The notes under the pieces were generated by a model. That model searched no databases and was not told the DNA's origin. It saw only the letters and a list, made by a program, of their open reading frames with translations. A stretch of 64,000 nt of DNA from positions 1-64,000 of the forward strand of contig JAFJTR010000049.1 of the NCBI GenBank assembly GCA_022559985.1, given 5' to 3'. Numbering within the stretch: position 1 is the first letter of the stretch; each line of letters begins with the position of its first letter. Shown here in pieces: positions 34,129 through 45,939 of this stretch. This stretch comes from Parastagonospora avenae f. sp. tritici 18332-5 (taxonomy: Eukaryota; Ascomycota; Dothideomycetes; Pleosporales; Phaeosphaeriaceae). Both the position numbers and the translations under genes were made by a program.

Positions 34129-35552
34129 CTAAGCCCTCCAGCCGTCCCATCCAACAAGCATGCTTTTCAGACGCGTCTTCTCATCGGGCCCAGTGAACGT
34201 TGAATCAATTGCTCGCTCGCACAATGCCTTGATATCGTTGCGAGTGAGTTCAAAGTGCTGTGCTGCAAGATAGTACTCTCGGGATAGAGGACTACAGAAG
34301 ACCCCGACATCATCCGTCTAAACTTCATCAGCATTTCACCAGGAGCTTTTTTTCTCGAGGGAACGCACAGAGAGGGCGACTGGCACACTGCTTTGCCTCC
34401 ACATGCCGAAGTGGTGATCACTGTAAGTACCCGTGATCAACTTCGCCTGCACGTTGCAGCTCAAACACAGTTCGACGCCAATGTTTTCCTTCTCAATAAT
34501 CTTTCGATACTCTTCCTTGACGTGTATGACATGTCCAAGCCGGTCTGGCTTCCAAGACAATAGCGTGGAGAGCTCATCATCTAAACCCGAGAGCTCCGTC
34601 TCAGCAAAATGCAGTGTAATTTTCAGACCGGCTGTTCTGGCTCGTGCGAATGCGTCGGCATATATACGCACATCGCCTTTGTTTGGGTCACCACAAAGAT
34701 CAACAGCCACAACGCCGGAAGATTTGTACTTGATGGCGAGGTCGACAACTTCGTGGGCTTCGGCAGGCGTGTTGCGGCGGTCTACAGAAAGGATCAGGAA
34801 CGCTCGCATGGGGTTAGAGACATTCTCGTTATGCGCATTCAGGATGTCGAGGATGGTCTTCACGTAGTCATCCTTGCTCAAACATGCTACTGGCATCGCT
34901 CTTGGGGTAGTCCGGAGTTCGGCGTAGACGACGCCATCATCTTGAAAGTCTTGGAGCACGGCTTTTGTCGAGTACCTGCATCGATCAGTGGCCGATTGAC
35001 CTACGTAGTTTGATAGGCATACTGAATGCTGGGTAAATCATTGCAGAGCTTGTAGATATACGACGAGAACAGAGGAAAGAACCTAGTCGCACATCAGCTG
35101 GCTGGCGCTATCGAAATGTCGGTCAACTCTGCCAGGTCAGCACATGCACGCTGCTGTCAGACGTTGGACACGTGACGTGATGTGAAAGTTAAAGGCAGGA
35201 GGTGCTCAAACCAGTCCGCCTAGAACACATTTGCACGACTCAAGCAATGATGCTAAGAGGGACTTAGTACGTATTGATGTCATAGTCGACCTTGCCCGAT
35301 GGTATTGCACTCAGGGGGTCTTCGAGTTCCAAGGCAGGGTCGCGAGCCTTTTTGTTGGCCCAGATGTCGTGTAAACAATTTCGACTGATGCTTCCCGTAA
35401 GGTGTGCATGAAGCTGAGTCGGGTGGAGTTAGCAGGGCTGCGAACGGAAGTCCAAGCGTTCGTGGTGGGTTTGAAATCAAGGAGGCTGGTACCTCGATCT
35501 TTGGCAAGGCCTTGGTGAAGGCGATGTCGACGGGGCTGGCCGCAACAGACAT
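34129..35552 (-). CDS. adenosine-deaminase-like protein (ADAL/MAPDA type)
   Basis: Five exons (35552-35493, 35413-35271, 35082-35023, 34975-34369, 34317-34129) encode 352 aa. Motifs of the metal-dependent deaminase barrel appear in order: PKIELHAHLTGS (zinc ligands His22 and His24), YAELRTTPRA, VDLCGDP, LHFAETE, LGHVIH, ELCLSCNVQ, and VPVALSTDDVGVF (Asp ligand). The SCNVQ and STDDVGVF forms and the length point to the ADAL/MAPDA branch, which deaminates N6-methyl-AMP in purine catabolism or detoxification; yeast-type adenine deaminase is the alternative. The second intron, 188 nt, is unusually long for this window. Confidence 0.9.
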
Positions 35553-36233
35553 GGCAGGGCAGAGGGCAGACAGCTAGCTGTATTGGTGGCGCTCCTTGAA
35601 GCTTCTCGAAAGCAACGTGTATGGCGATGGGCTGGTGGTGGTGCGGTTTAGAGTTGGCTCTTAGCGAACGGGCGCGCTACCCGAAAAGAGGAGGTGCGAT
35701 GCAGGAGACGAGATTGCAGCGCGCGCGCGCCTTGTTCGTCAGGTTCGCCGGCAGGAACACCAGCACCAGCTTTCCACCTCAGCTTCACATCACGCTGCAA
35801 GACGTCTTCTGTGGGCAATAGAGATACAACTGCGCGCCGACGCTGCACCCCGCATTCCTGCACAGTCGCTGGCCATTGTTGGTCGATCCGGCACGGAGGA
35901 ACGCCCTTTGACCTCTCCGACTGGTGTTTCTCGGCTCGCCAAGCGCGACCCCCGGTACGGCCGCTCTCGTACCTCTCAGCTCCAACACTCCGCTGCAACG
36001 CTCCCATCCTCAAGCCCCCCACGACCGTTGTCCGCTGTCGCTCACTCGCAGCACGCAATTGCCTCTTGCTTGCGCGCGTCTGTCGCCATTGAGAGCCCGT
36101 TGCACCCTCACTACGCTCGTCCGCCCGGAGTCCGGCCTGCCGCGTCCCCTGCAGACGCCCCTGGATTGCCTGCCTCGCCGCCTCGCGCCCTTCGCGACTG
36201 CAACCACCCCCCGTACGGCAGCCACAGCGTGCT
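35553..36233. promoter_or_regulatory. divergent promoter, deaminase / G-beta
   Basis: A 681-bp divergent intergenic region. The part nearest the G-beta start is strongly pyrimidine- and GC-rich, consistent with a long 5' leader. The long overlapping ORFs in it are compositional. Confidence 0.55.
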
Positions 36234-37524
36234 ATGGCCGATATGAATCAAGAATCTATCCAGCAGAAGATTCAGATCGCGCGGCGCGATGCCGAGGCCC
36301 TCAAGGACAGGATAAAACGGAAGAAGGACGAGCTTGCTGACACAACCCGTACGTCCACACCTCGGCCCTGACAGCCACTGCTACTGGGCCTGCGCAAACC
36401 CCCAATGCTAACCATTTGTGCGCAGTTCGCGATGTCGCAAGAGACCGCGTCGAGGCCCTGCCGCGCCTCACCATGAAGACGAAGCGCACCCTCAAGGGCC
36501 ATCTCGCCAAGATCTACGCCATGCACTGGTCCACCGACCGCAGACATCTCGTCTCCGCTTCGCAAGATGGCAAGCTCATCATCTGGGACGCCTACACCAC
36601 AAACAAGGTACACGCCATTCCCCTGCGATCATCGTGGGTCATGACGTGCGCGTACTCGCCCTCGGGCAACTACGTCGCATGCGGTGGCCTCGACAACATC
36701 TGCTCCATCTACAACTTGTCCGCGCGAGAAGGCCCCACGCGCGTGGCACGAGAGCTATCTGGCCACTCCGGCTACCTCAGTTGCTGTAGATTCATCAGCG
36801 ACAAGCGCATCCTCACCTCGTCAGGCGACATGACGTGCGTGCTCTGGGACCTGGAAACTGGCTCCAAGGTGCACGAGTTTGCTGACCATCTTGGCGATGT
36901 CATGAGTTTGAGCATTAACCCGCTCGACCACAATCAGTTCGTCTCTGGTGCCTGCGACGCCTTTGCTAAGCTGTGGGATATTCGCCAGCAAAAGTGCGTG
37001 CAGACCTTTGCCGCCCACGATTCGGACATCAACGCCATCCAGTTTTTCCCCAACGGAAATGCTTTTGGTACGGGATCAGACGATGCATCTTGCCGTCTTT
37101 TCGACATCCGCGCCGATCGCGAGCTCGCTTCGTATCAGGTGCGTGTCGACATATTGTTTGCTTTTTCGCCCGCTAACGCAATGGTTCCTGCAGATCCCCG
37201 AGCCCGTTTGCGGAATTACCTCTGTCGCTTTCTCCGTCTCTGGTCGACTCCTGTTTGCTGGTTATGACGACTTTGAGTGCAAGGTTTGTGGCAAAGATCT
37301 ATCTTCAAGGTACGCGCGCTGACAAATATCTAGGTTTGGGACGTTCTGCGTGGAGAGCGTGTAGGCACATTGCAAGGCCACGACAACCGAGTCAGCTGTC
37401 TCGGTGTAAGTAACGACGCGCTCAGTCTTTGCACAGGTTCATGGGACTCCATGGTAAGTTTCATATACACCCTTATGCCACGTCGCATATAGCTAACTTG
37501 ACACAGCTACGCATCTGGGCATAG
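36234..37524 (+). CDS. heterotrimeric G-protein beta subunit
   Basis: Five exons (36234-36348, 36426-37138, 37194-37283, 37334-37453, 37507-37524) encode 351 aa. An N-terminal coiled coil (IARRDAEALKDRIKRKK) would pair with G-gamma, followed by seven WD repeats. Repeat signatures include LVSASQDGKLIIWD, VACGGLDNICSIYNL, LTSSGDMTCVLWD, FVSGACDAFAKLWDI, FGTGSDDASCRLFDI and a final GSWDSMLRIW, with only LRIWA in the last exon. Known role: membrane-associated partner of G-alpha and G-gamma in mating, nutrient and developmental signalling. The gene precedes a phosducin-like gene on the same strand. Confidence 0.95.
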
Positions 37525-39627
37525 ATGAGGACCTTGTAACAACATGCGACGCCATGTGACGATGCGAATATGGACAACGACCGTGTGCGCACTTATCTAA
37601 TTTCTGGTCCCACCACAACATCATCTCTCCCGAGCTCGTCTGTCTTACCATACCCACCTGCATACCACTTTCACCGGGGGAGCTCCGTACAAGGTACACC
37701 GAGGCCTTGCACCAGCATAATACACCAACCTTGGGCAACGATGCGTTTGTTTGCATCACATAGGTGGATAGGCGCCCGGGACTTATTGCTCAAGTTCTTT
37801 CCTTACATACCACTAGTGCTCTTTTACCCTTCTTGTTCGGCAACCGCGAGCCTTTTGTTCTCGTCTTCTATGTCTAAGCTCGGGTCGGCTGTTCTGCGTA
37901 ACACTATACGACAAGTGCCTGTTTAACAAATCATACCGAAAACATGAAATCATCCTCAGTTCGATAAGCTGATTTCTTCTGTCCAACGTCATTCCTTCAC
38001 TGCCAATGACTAGCTTCCCAAAATCGACAAATATGCTTGCACCCATCTAAGGCAGGCAGAGGCGAGACGATATTCATGTATGGATCGACTCTATGTAGAT
38101 GGGTTGATGCTGGGTGCAAGATGGATGCAATGGACTGTGTATGATGTTCTGGGCTTGTGCGAAGAGGTGCGTGCGATAGAAAGTCGGTAGCTGCATCAGA
38201 CATGGCAATTTCCTTTCCAGCTTCATGCCTCAGTGAAGTGGAAAGGCTTTGGTGCCTGTGTTGGGTAAATCTCCGAGTGAGATCTCGCTAACCCTTCTTT
38301 CGATGAACGGTTGAAATTGGGGGCGCTATGGCCACGTATTTCGGCGGCTTCTAGAAAGGCGATGGAATGTTATGCTCGCGGCAGAAGCGGTGACAACAAG
38401 GACGCACAGTCGTTCGTGAATGCATTGCACATGAGGCATAGCGAGGAACACAGGAGTTCGCGCATCTTATGACTGAGGCTATAGTTCTGCACGACTGTAG
38501 TGATATGGGAACATATAACCCCTATTCTATGGCGATTGATTTGCGGATGATGAACCAAAAGAGGTTTTGACATTTGTCCATGTGGCTCATTTGAGTTTAG
38601 TGGTGACCGTTACAGGACGGCAGTTGAATTGCGTGGAGACTCGACAGGACCCTTATGACAGCATTACATACGAGCAGTCGACGGTCGGGACGGCATGTAA
38701 ACTCACCGCCTCAGGGCGATGGGATGGCAAGACACGCGGACATGGTTGCAGTCGGTACTGAATAGGACCGTGCGACTAATGCCCAATTTTAGGCGTGCGT
38801 CCATGACAGCGGACGTGCTCTGGTGCTATAAGCCTAAAAGAAGATGAGGGAAGATGCTCGAGCCGGCGCATGAGAGAGTCTGTGTGATGATGTTCTGGAA
38901 AACAAATGGACTGCCATGGATAATGCTCGTCACAGGAGGGAGTCGCATCAAAAGTAGAAAGTCTCCTGCATTGTCACAGACGCAAGTTACAGCCGGGAAC
39001 ACCACTCAGGCTAAGCTGTAGTTCAGTGCATGAATTCTGGTGGCCCCAAAGGGCAGAAGGCGGACAACTGGGGCGAGGCATGGTCGGTCCTTACAGTCGG
39101 TCCCCAATCAGCCCGTCGCTGGCAAGATGATGATGTGACACGTTCATCGGTCGATTCAGCCGAGGGCGCGTTGCAGAGTGCGTTTCAGCTTCACGACGCT
39201 CACGAGCTCGATTGGGCAGTGAGCAGCTCCTCGTTTCGCAGTCGAAGGGCCGTTTCACGAGGGCGACACGTTCGTTCGCCAGCGTCGACGATCCTCGGCG
39301 GGCTTCGTCGCGTGGCCACGCATCACCTCAGCCCTAGGCCACACGGCCTCCGGGATCTCCCTGTCACGTATGCACGCATGTGAGCAGTCGAGGAGCGCAG
39401 CGTGCCCAGTGTCAAGCATTCCCCAGTGTGGGTACCCAATCGGTGTGCTGAAACTGCGCTTGCTTTTCAAAAATAGTAGAGAAGGAACCCTGGTCGCGAC
39501 TGCCCTGCCAAGCCCCGTCACTGCTTCTCTGTTACTTCGACCAACCCTGCCTGTCCGTCTTCCAACACCACACCGCCCCCATACAAATACTACCCGTGTC
39601 CGCCGCGACACATTCCTGTTTTTTGAA
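37525..39627. other. 2.1 kb without a supported gene
   Basis: The first few hundred bases are likely 3' UTR of G-beta, and the end is the pyrimidine-rich leader of the phosducin-like gene. In between only short ORFs with stop-rich alternatives occur. Confidence 0.5.
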
Positions 39628-40562
39628 ATGTCTACAACTGCTGCCCAAGACGAATTCAACGAGCTTCTGCGCGACAAGGACCGTGAGACTAGACACCCCG
39701 AAGACCGACACGACGACAGCGACATCTCAGAACCAGAGTCAGCCGGCGCCGCAGACGACTACCTCGAGAAGATTGACACCGACGACGAACTCGACCTCCC
39801 CAAAGACATGCGTTCCAACTACTACATGCCGTCGATGCGCTCCGAGGCCAACACGGGCCCCAAGGGCGTCATCGCCGACGCGCAAGCCTTTGAGCAGGCG
39901 AAGAAGCAGGCGCGCCGCTTCACATGGAAGAAGAACGCCTCACCACCAACGTACAACGCCACCGCGTGGCACGATAAGGACGGTGCATCGAGCGAGGACG
40001 AGAACGAGGACAGCTTCATGAAGGAGTGGCGGGCCGCAAGGCTGCGCGAGCTGCAGAACGTCGGCCAAAAGATTCGCTCAAGGACGAATAGCCCAAGCAG
40101 GAGAATCTACGGAAACTTCCCCTTGGTCGACGCCGAGGGCTACCTCGATGCCGTCGACAAGTCGTCGCCCGACACCACAGTCGTCGTTTACATCTTCAAC
40201 CACCACGTAAGTCCACCACTGCAAACCCACACCGACTATGCTAACCGACATAGGTACAATCTGGAGTAGACCAGGAAGTCGACATCTGCATGCGGGAAGT
40301 TGCAAAGCGCAACGACACCGTACGCTTCATCAAGCTACATGCCGAAGACGCCGAGATGGACCCAGACGTTCTCCCTGCTGTGCTCGCCTACAAGCGCGGC
40401 GACAAATTCGCAGACCTTCTGCCAATGCTCGACCAGCTGCCCGACGACTCAGAACTTAGCGCCGTCAGTCTCGAGACATTATTCAGGGCGTAAGTTCTTG
40501 TCATTCCTAGCCACAATACGCACATCAGCTGACCTGTCATTCACAGCAACCGCATACTATGA
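39628..40562 (+). CDS. phosducin-like protein (G-beta-gamma chaperone)
   Basis: Three exons (39628-40206, 40254-40489, 40547-40562) encode 276 aa. An acidic N-terminal half (residues 1-90) is followed by a helical segment containing TGPKGVIADAQAF, which matches the TGPKGVI box of phosducins. Then comes a thioredoxin-like domain without a CXXC site (VVVYIFNHHVQSGVDQ, KLHAEDAEMD, LAYKRGDKFADLLP). The last exon adds only four residues. Known role: phosducin-like proteins act with the CCT chaperonin to fold G-beta and assemble the beta-gamma dimer. Fungal mutants resemble G-beta mutants. The gene lies about 2.1 kb downstream of G-beta on the same strand. Confidence 0.92.
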
Positions 40563-41720
40563 GCCAAGATCTCGCCCTGGGCGATCATAAGCTCGGTTCC
40601 TCGTTGCCGCGCCCTGTTCGTCGGACACCGGCACACATCATGATTTGTTTTCGCATGTCTTGTTCTTAAAGCGTTGCATTTTCCTTTTTCAGCAATGCCA
40701 TGATCATAGACGGTCGTTTGCCCTGGTCACTGGACCTCGGTTGTATTGGGTTACCTCCTGCCAGCGCTGCTGCAGTATGTTTGGCGTTTCGATTTAGACA
40801 GGGCTGAGGCCAGCCTCATACTTCAGGCTGGTTTGGACACATAGACATGGGTTGGCGCACTTAACGCCTCTATACCCCCCACATGATACTACATTATAGC
40901 TCTTGAGAGCGCAATACCATAATACCTACCATTACCATCAAACCATTCGCTTTGGACTACGAACCCTTTGTGTTGTGCCTTTCCTTGCTTTTCGCTGGTG
41001 TGTTTTAGGCGCATGTCACTTTTTGCTTTTTACCACTACCTTTTCTCAGCCTATACTTTGTTATTCCGTTTCATCCTCCTTGCACTGCATCACACTACCT
41101 CTCCATCCCGCATCCCTTCCAACACACACACACATGACAACTCATCCCGCCCCAACGTCAGCCGCTTTGTTTCAAGCTCCGTCCGTTTCGCGCCTCAGAT
41201 CTCGTGGCGCACGTCAAACTCTATATATCATCACCGATCGTGGCGTTCGCACATACCAGTGAGAAAAGCATCGACGATGGTGATACGCCACAGATTGTGT
41301 TTCGAAGGTTGTTTTGGTGGGCGGGGTGGGCGGGGAGATTGGGCTGCGGGACGATGCGTTGGTGGTGTGCTGGTGGGGAGGGAGATCTGAGGTGGCGATG
41401 TGGTTTAGTGGTGAGAGGCGGGAGTGTGTTTCGGGTTGAGGGGGGTGATGATGTAGATATCTTTGTTCTGTTGTTTTGGGTTGTTAGACGCGGGAGGTAA
41501 GCTGGTGGTGTAGTGGTAGGGTGTGAACGAAGGCTAGATAGATCTGAGGTCTACGGGTTAGCTTCCGACATTCGGAACTACGTTTTAGATTGCTATGTAT
41601 CATCATGAGGCTGAAAGAAGGCTAGGTGTATCTGAAGCATCAACAAGTTGACTTCTGATAGATGGTGTAGGAACGAATGTATCGTAACTCGAGCTTCTTC
41701 ATGGTTGGCAACCGAACAGC
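40563..41720. other. no supported gene
   Basis: This stretch contains the 3' flank of the phosducin-like gene, then T/C-rich and later G-rich DNA with no recognisable ORF. Around 41504-41580 a sequence with an A-box-like TGGTGTAGTGGT was examined as a tRNA and rejected. Confidence 0.5.
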
Positions 41721-43300
41721 TCAGACTAAGATCACTCTCTCAGTTATGACACCCTCTACAACAAAAGGAAATGTTGACCGAAAAGCAGGCTGAAATTCAC
41801 TGAGGAAAATATCCTCCTCCTGAGTCCGCATTCGCATATACTGAAGGTATTCTACATTATATGCAAGCACCCACAGTCCCACCCTTCGCCAGGTACTAAA
41901 CTCCACCCCGGGTATGAAGCATAGACCTATCGGTCTACACTCTTTCCTTTCATCACCCGAGGTGTGGGTTGCTCGAGATTCGAACAGGAGACCCAAATGA
42001 GCTTGAGATGTGTTGGATAGCTTATCTCCTTCGGAATCTGCGTAAAAGTCAAAAGCCAATGGCCATTGGTATGAAGCAGGGCTTTTCAGCACACCAGCCC
42101 TGAGACTGAAATCCTCGGACAACACGGAATTCGCGTCGCATATGTGCACGTCGAGCGTAATCCGAGCTCCTTCGAAGTCATAGTACAAGCTGGAGATGTT
42201 ATCTTCACTAGGCCGGGAAGGTTGGTAGGTTGAGATCAATGTCGCGTAACCCGACGCGCCGAGCATGGGCATGGTACCGTGGCCGATATGCCTGAATAGC
42301 TCGACTGGATCGAGCTCAACGAGTTTGGAAGGACAGGCAGGAATCGAAAACCATGACCATGTATTCTCTGCTCCTTTGGCTGGGTAGATTTTGAACTCTC
42401 AGCGATAATTCCGCGCAGAGAGCTCTTCGCAGGATGTGCAACTTTCCACAGCAGACACAGAGGTAGATAATCGACCCAGAGTCTGGCAAAGTAGGTCAAG
42501 TTAGTCAGGCTGTGCGTAGCACGAGCTGTTCCCGCAAATGCCATGATTCTGTCTTCCAATTTCGTCAACTCTCATGATCGGTACTCTGCTATGAAAATCT
42601 GCGAAAGCCTCAAGGATTGAGACATGTCACCTGGACCGAAAGTATATCCTACGATCTCACGGATCTTCGACATGGCATCGAAGAACCGCAGCTTGGGGAT
42701 ACTATTCTGGTAGTCGATACTGACTTGCCCCAGCCATTCATCTTTGCTGATATCGAAACATTCCCATGAAGACATCGATTGCCGAAGAATATGGTCCATG
42801 TACTGAGAAAATGCTCCTGAAAAGTCCTAGGAGCAACACCGAAATGTTAGCTAGTCATAACAGTTTGCGCGTGAAATATGCGTACCAAGCTCGAGTGAAC
42901 AGATGCCAATCGGCGGGCTTGTGCCATTCACATTCAAAACCAAGCTCGAATGACTGAGATTATATGTGTTCATTCATTGCAAACAGGCCAGGCCTCTCTA
43001 CATTTGCTGGACGAATTACGCAGGGTATGCACTCTCTCGGCTCCGCTCGCCACCGAGGATTGAATTGATCCGGAGGAATCAGGCAAGCAAGATTAAAAGC
43101 AGATTTCCCGTAGGTCGATGCCATCTTAGAAGCTTCAGTCTCCCAATCTACGGCTGAGTCCTGAATTATGCAGAGGGAGTCAATCCAGAGGTGTCGGAAA
43201 CCCAAAGCTTGTGTCAAACGAACAGCCTCCCTATAGATAGGAGGCAATTCGTCGATGGAAAAGCCATTCTGAAAGAGTTTCAAGTTGGCATTCCTAACAA
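41721..43300 (-). pseudogene. HET-domain (heterokaryon incompatibility) pseudogene
   Basis: Reading on the minus strand, the HET core is clear: DELPPIYREAVRLTQ, FRHLWIDSLCIIQDSA, and KMASTYGKSAFNLACL. It then continues through an in-frame TAA (42960-42962) into a LFTRAW segment. A good 69-nt intron (42895-42827) leads to TFQE. A one-base shift near 42800-42820 is needed to reach MSSWECFDISKDEWL. A TGA (42572-42574) interrupts before LTKLEDRIMAFAGTA. Another shift near 42395 restores the typical NTWSWFSI block and a 41721-42272 tail. Both stops fit C-to-T changes from CAA and CGA. The N-terminal LSxCWG part is absent, so the gene is 5'-truncated at about 43300. Intact relatives control vegetative incompatibility and cell death; this copy cannot encode a normal protein. 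Confidence 0.8.
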
Positions 43301-43361
43301 CTCCTCTCGTGTAAGCGTACAGCCTCCATTGCTGCTTGCCGTTTCGTCTGCCATTTGTTGT

Positions 43362-43472
43362 TGACGCGTGCTATGCTGGCTACGGTCGCCAGTGATACGT
43401 CGGTAGTCGTAGGTTATTGACGTGTGCCGTGCTAGCTGTGTTCGCCAGGGACTCGTCGGTGGTCGTAGGTTG
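43362..43472. repeat. diverged 55-bp tandem repeat
   Basis: Two 55-base units (43362-43416 and 43418-43472) begin TTGACG and end GTCGTAGGTT. They differ at 11 positions, about 80% identical; eight differences are transitions. The repeat lies about 60 bp beyond the truncated 5' end of the HET pseudogene and may mark a rearrangement junction. Confidence 0.8.
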
Positions 43473-43883
43473 TACACGGGTCAAGCGGCAACCAGATAGG
43501 GGTCGGTGCGTGTATGGACTGCATCTTGGAACGCTCTGATATGGCTGGAACGGTCAGTCTCAAGCCGGATGAGACGCCTGATACAGCTAACAGTGAACTT
43601 AGCACAGATAACTCCGCCGCTGATATAGGCGATCTTGGGAACGCGCGGGGTTATAGGATCTGTCTCTTCTAACCTAACTGTCTGTGACTGCTATGCAATC
43701 ACTGATCAGTGTTGGTAGGCCTTGTAAGGCCGTACGGGGTGAATAACAACAACGAGGTTCTTCTGGTGTCTTGGTATTGGTATTGATAGATCTATGAATG
43801 TAGGTGCTACGAAGGTATACCTGAGCGCAGCGCAAGTCGGGCCGAAGTAGGATCGAAGAAGGATCCAGTCGGCTCGTTGGTCA
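43473..43883. other. intergenic, promoter of the UstYa-like gene
   Basis: No ORF is supported. It was checked for a repeat-containing secreted RiPP precursor and none is seen. Confidence 0.5.
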
Positions 43884-44567
43884 GTGTTGAGCAGACGACG
43901 TCCCTACCGATATTCACGATCCGACACTATCGTTATATTCCTCAATCTCAGCATAATTGTTTTGGTTGGTTTCATCATTTTCGGGCGGAACGGATTCCAA
44001 TCGATATGGCAAGTGCCTCTTGGTGAGCGCAAATTTATACCTCTTGACTTGAATCAACTTCTTACTAACTTTGGCAAAAATGAAGGCCACTCAAGGCAGT
44101 ACGCGGAGATTATGAAGCCGCTTGACTCGCTTATCGAGTATGTCAGCTCAAATTTTACCATCGCAAACATTCACTGGGGAGTTTTCAACCATGAAAGGGG
44201 ATGGATTGAATTAAGTCACGCATATGCGCAACAACGTGACATGTCTCCTGGCTTATATCTCCCTGACAACCCGAAGATGGGACTTTTCATACTAGATGGG
44301 TACCACCAGATATATTGTCTTGTGAGTGTTGTTGGGGGACTGCACCGAAGTTAAACTGACACATGTAAGGCGGTTGTTAGAGATGTGCTGTACGCGTTTT
44401 ATCACGACCAAAAGTCCTCATTGCCAGAGATTCATTCGAGACATTGCTTGGACTACTTACGACAAGCTATTTTATGTCGGGCTGACGCTACTCCACCATC
44501 AATAAAACACATAAATGGAAGTATGAGAATGTGTAGGAGCTGGTCGAAAATGGATAGTGGGCCATAG
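43884..44567 (+). CDS. UstYa-like (DUF3328) protein, solitary
   Basis: Two exons (43884-44321 and 44370-44567) encode 211 aa. A basic N-terminus precedes one transmembrane helix at about residues 17-36 (IVIFLNLSIIVLVGFIIFG). The DUF3328 region has two signature sites: DGYHQIYCL at about 140-147 and IHSRHCLDYLRQ at about 170. The second is a normal HxxHC motif; in the first, the usual second His is Tyr (HQIYC for HQLHC). Known family members (UstYa/Yb, CctO-type) catalyse oxidative cyclisation of fungal RiPPs or related tailoring steps, and the two motifs are considered essential. No RiPP precursor, peptidase or tailoring cluster is adjacent. The protein could be a relic, or a diverged enzyme with a changed metal site. 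Confidence 0.75.
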
Positions 44568-44671
44568 AACACAGGAGCTATTGGATGAAGGTCAAGAACA
44601 TCTGGACCAAGAAAGAATCGTGTAGATAGTCTCCGAAGCTCCAGAGATAGACTTCCATATCACAGTATACA

Positions 44672-45428
44672 TCATACTGCGCTTTCCGACGAGTTTGGTA
44701 TCTGCTTGCCTGGTCGTACCATCAAAAACGCTCTCATGTCTTCCGCCTGCCACTCCTTCCACTTCTCACTCATTTCTGGGATGGAGAAGTCAATCTCAAT
44801 GTCTTTGACGCATACAAAGCCAAGCTTCTCGTAAACAGGACGCGCATACGGTACGGAGACCACTATGGCATCTAAGCCACTCTTGTCTGCCAATTCGACG
44901 CCCCAATCTGTGAGCAGCCTCGCGGCCCCAAGACCTCTGTGCGCCGGATGTACGACCATTTGCTTCATCTCTGAATAGATTAGCGCGGTGTATCAACATT
45001 CCAACCAAGTGCTCACCTGTATGCGGCCCTTTGATTGTTTTCATGACAGCGCTCCTCAAGCCTCCTATGAGCTTCTCAGCGAAAAGCCTCTCTTCCGATC
45101 CTTCAACATGCTGGGTAGCCTTGAAGGAGGTCTTGAACCTTTCTCCGTCACCAGCGGTATACCCTGATTGGTTCAGTTCCCAGAGCGCAGCACCAATCAC
45201 GTGCTTTGTCTCCTTATCAGTAACCTTGATCCAGTGGCTTGCCGCGTTGCCTTCCCACATAGCGACATGTCGAGCCTTGGAAACCTCGATTGCAGCATCG
45301 ATAGTGGTGTGCACGGGATTGGAGAATTTGGAAAACGAGTTGTATGGATTCTGGAAAGCTTGGAAATGCATAGGCCATATTGCATCAAACTCGGCCGCGT
45401 TACGCACTTCTTCCACGGTGAGAACCAT
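44672..45428 (-). CDS. GNAT-family N-acetyltransferase
   Basis: Two exons (45428-45017 and 44970-44672) encode 236 aa. The first exon carries an N-terminal region ending in HVIGAALWEL. The second begins EMKQMVVHPAHRGLGAARLL, the acetyl-CoA-binding V-x-x-x-x-RGxG motif A, followed by VVSVPYARPVYEKLGFV (motif B). The substrate is unknown; similar fungal proteins are simply annotated as GNAT acetyltransferases. It lies tail to tail with the UstYa-like gene, only about 100 bp apart, so their 3' ends may overlap. Confidence 0.85.
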
Positions 45429-45939
45429 TATTGTTGTGAAGGCTTGTGGAAAGAGCTGAGTAATCGCGCAGCTTCTGAATCGAGCTGTTAGGAGGCGAGA
45501 CAGCGACTAGGTATCAGCCAACTTTTCAAACAAGATATTGGCACCTTATTGGACCACTTGTCAGGAGTACATGTCCTACTCTATGCCCAGCTCGCCACAG
45601 GAACTACTTAACAATAAGGACAATACCAAGGAACCTGTCCCGCTTATAGTATCTGGGCCTCTAGGAATGGCTAATAACGTGCGATCGACAATCACTTAGA
45701 GCGCGAAAAGCCGTAGGCGACGTCGCGCTTATGTGTCGGCAACGAAGAGTCAGTTTCCTATTTGTAAAACGAGTTTGATTCATATCATGCGAACATGTAC
45801 CGTGGCTATGAATGCGCGTCATACCCAAGCTCAATTCTGCCAAGTATTGTGTATCCTCCTTCCCATCTATCCGAGCACAAGGTGGCCTTTGCCATCTTTC
45901 CAGCTATTGTCGCAAATTCATACTGTACCTCCTGTTTGA
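45429..45939. other. intergenic
   Basis: This stretch contains the promoter of the GNAT gene and the 3' flank of the large GTPase gene, both on the minus strand. Nothing else is supported. Confidence 0.5.

Noticed and set aside
35694..36340. long overlapping ORFs in the G-beta leader
   Set aside because: They are open because the leader is pyrimidine- and GC-rich; they lack motifs and overlap each other on both strands.
41504..41580. tRNA-like segment with A-box-like TGGTGTAGTGGT
   Set aside because: The downstream B-box match is poor (about 8 of 11) and I could not form an acceptor stem or anticodon arm.
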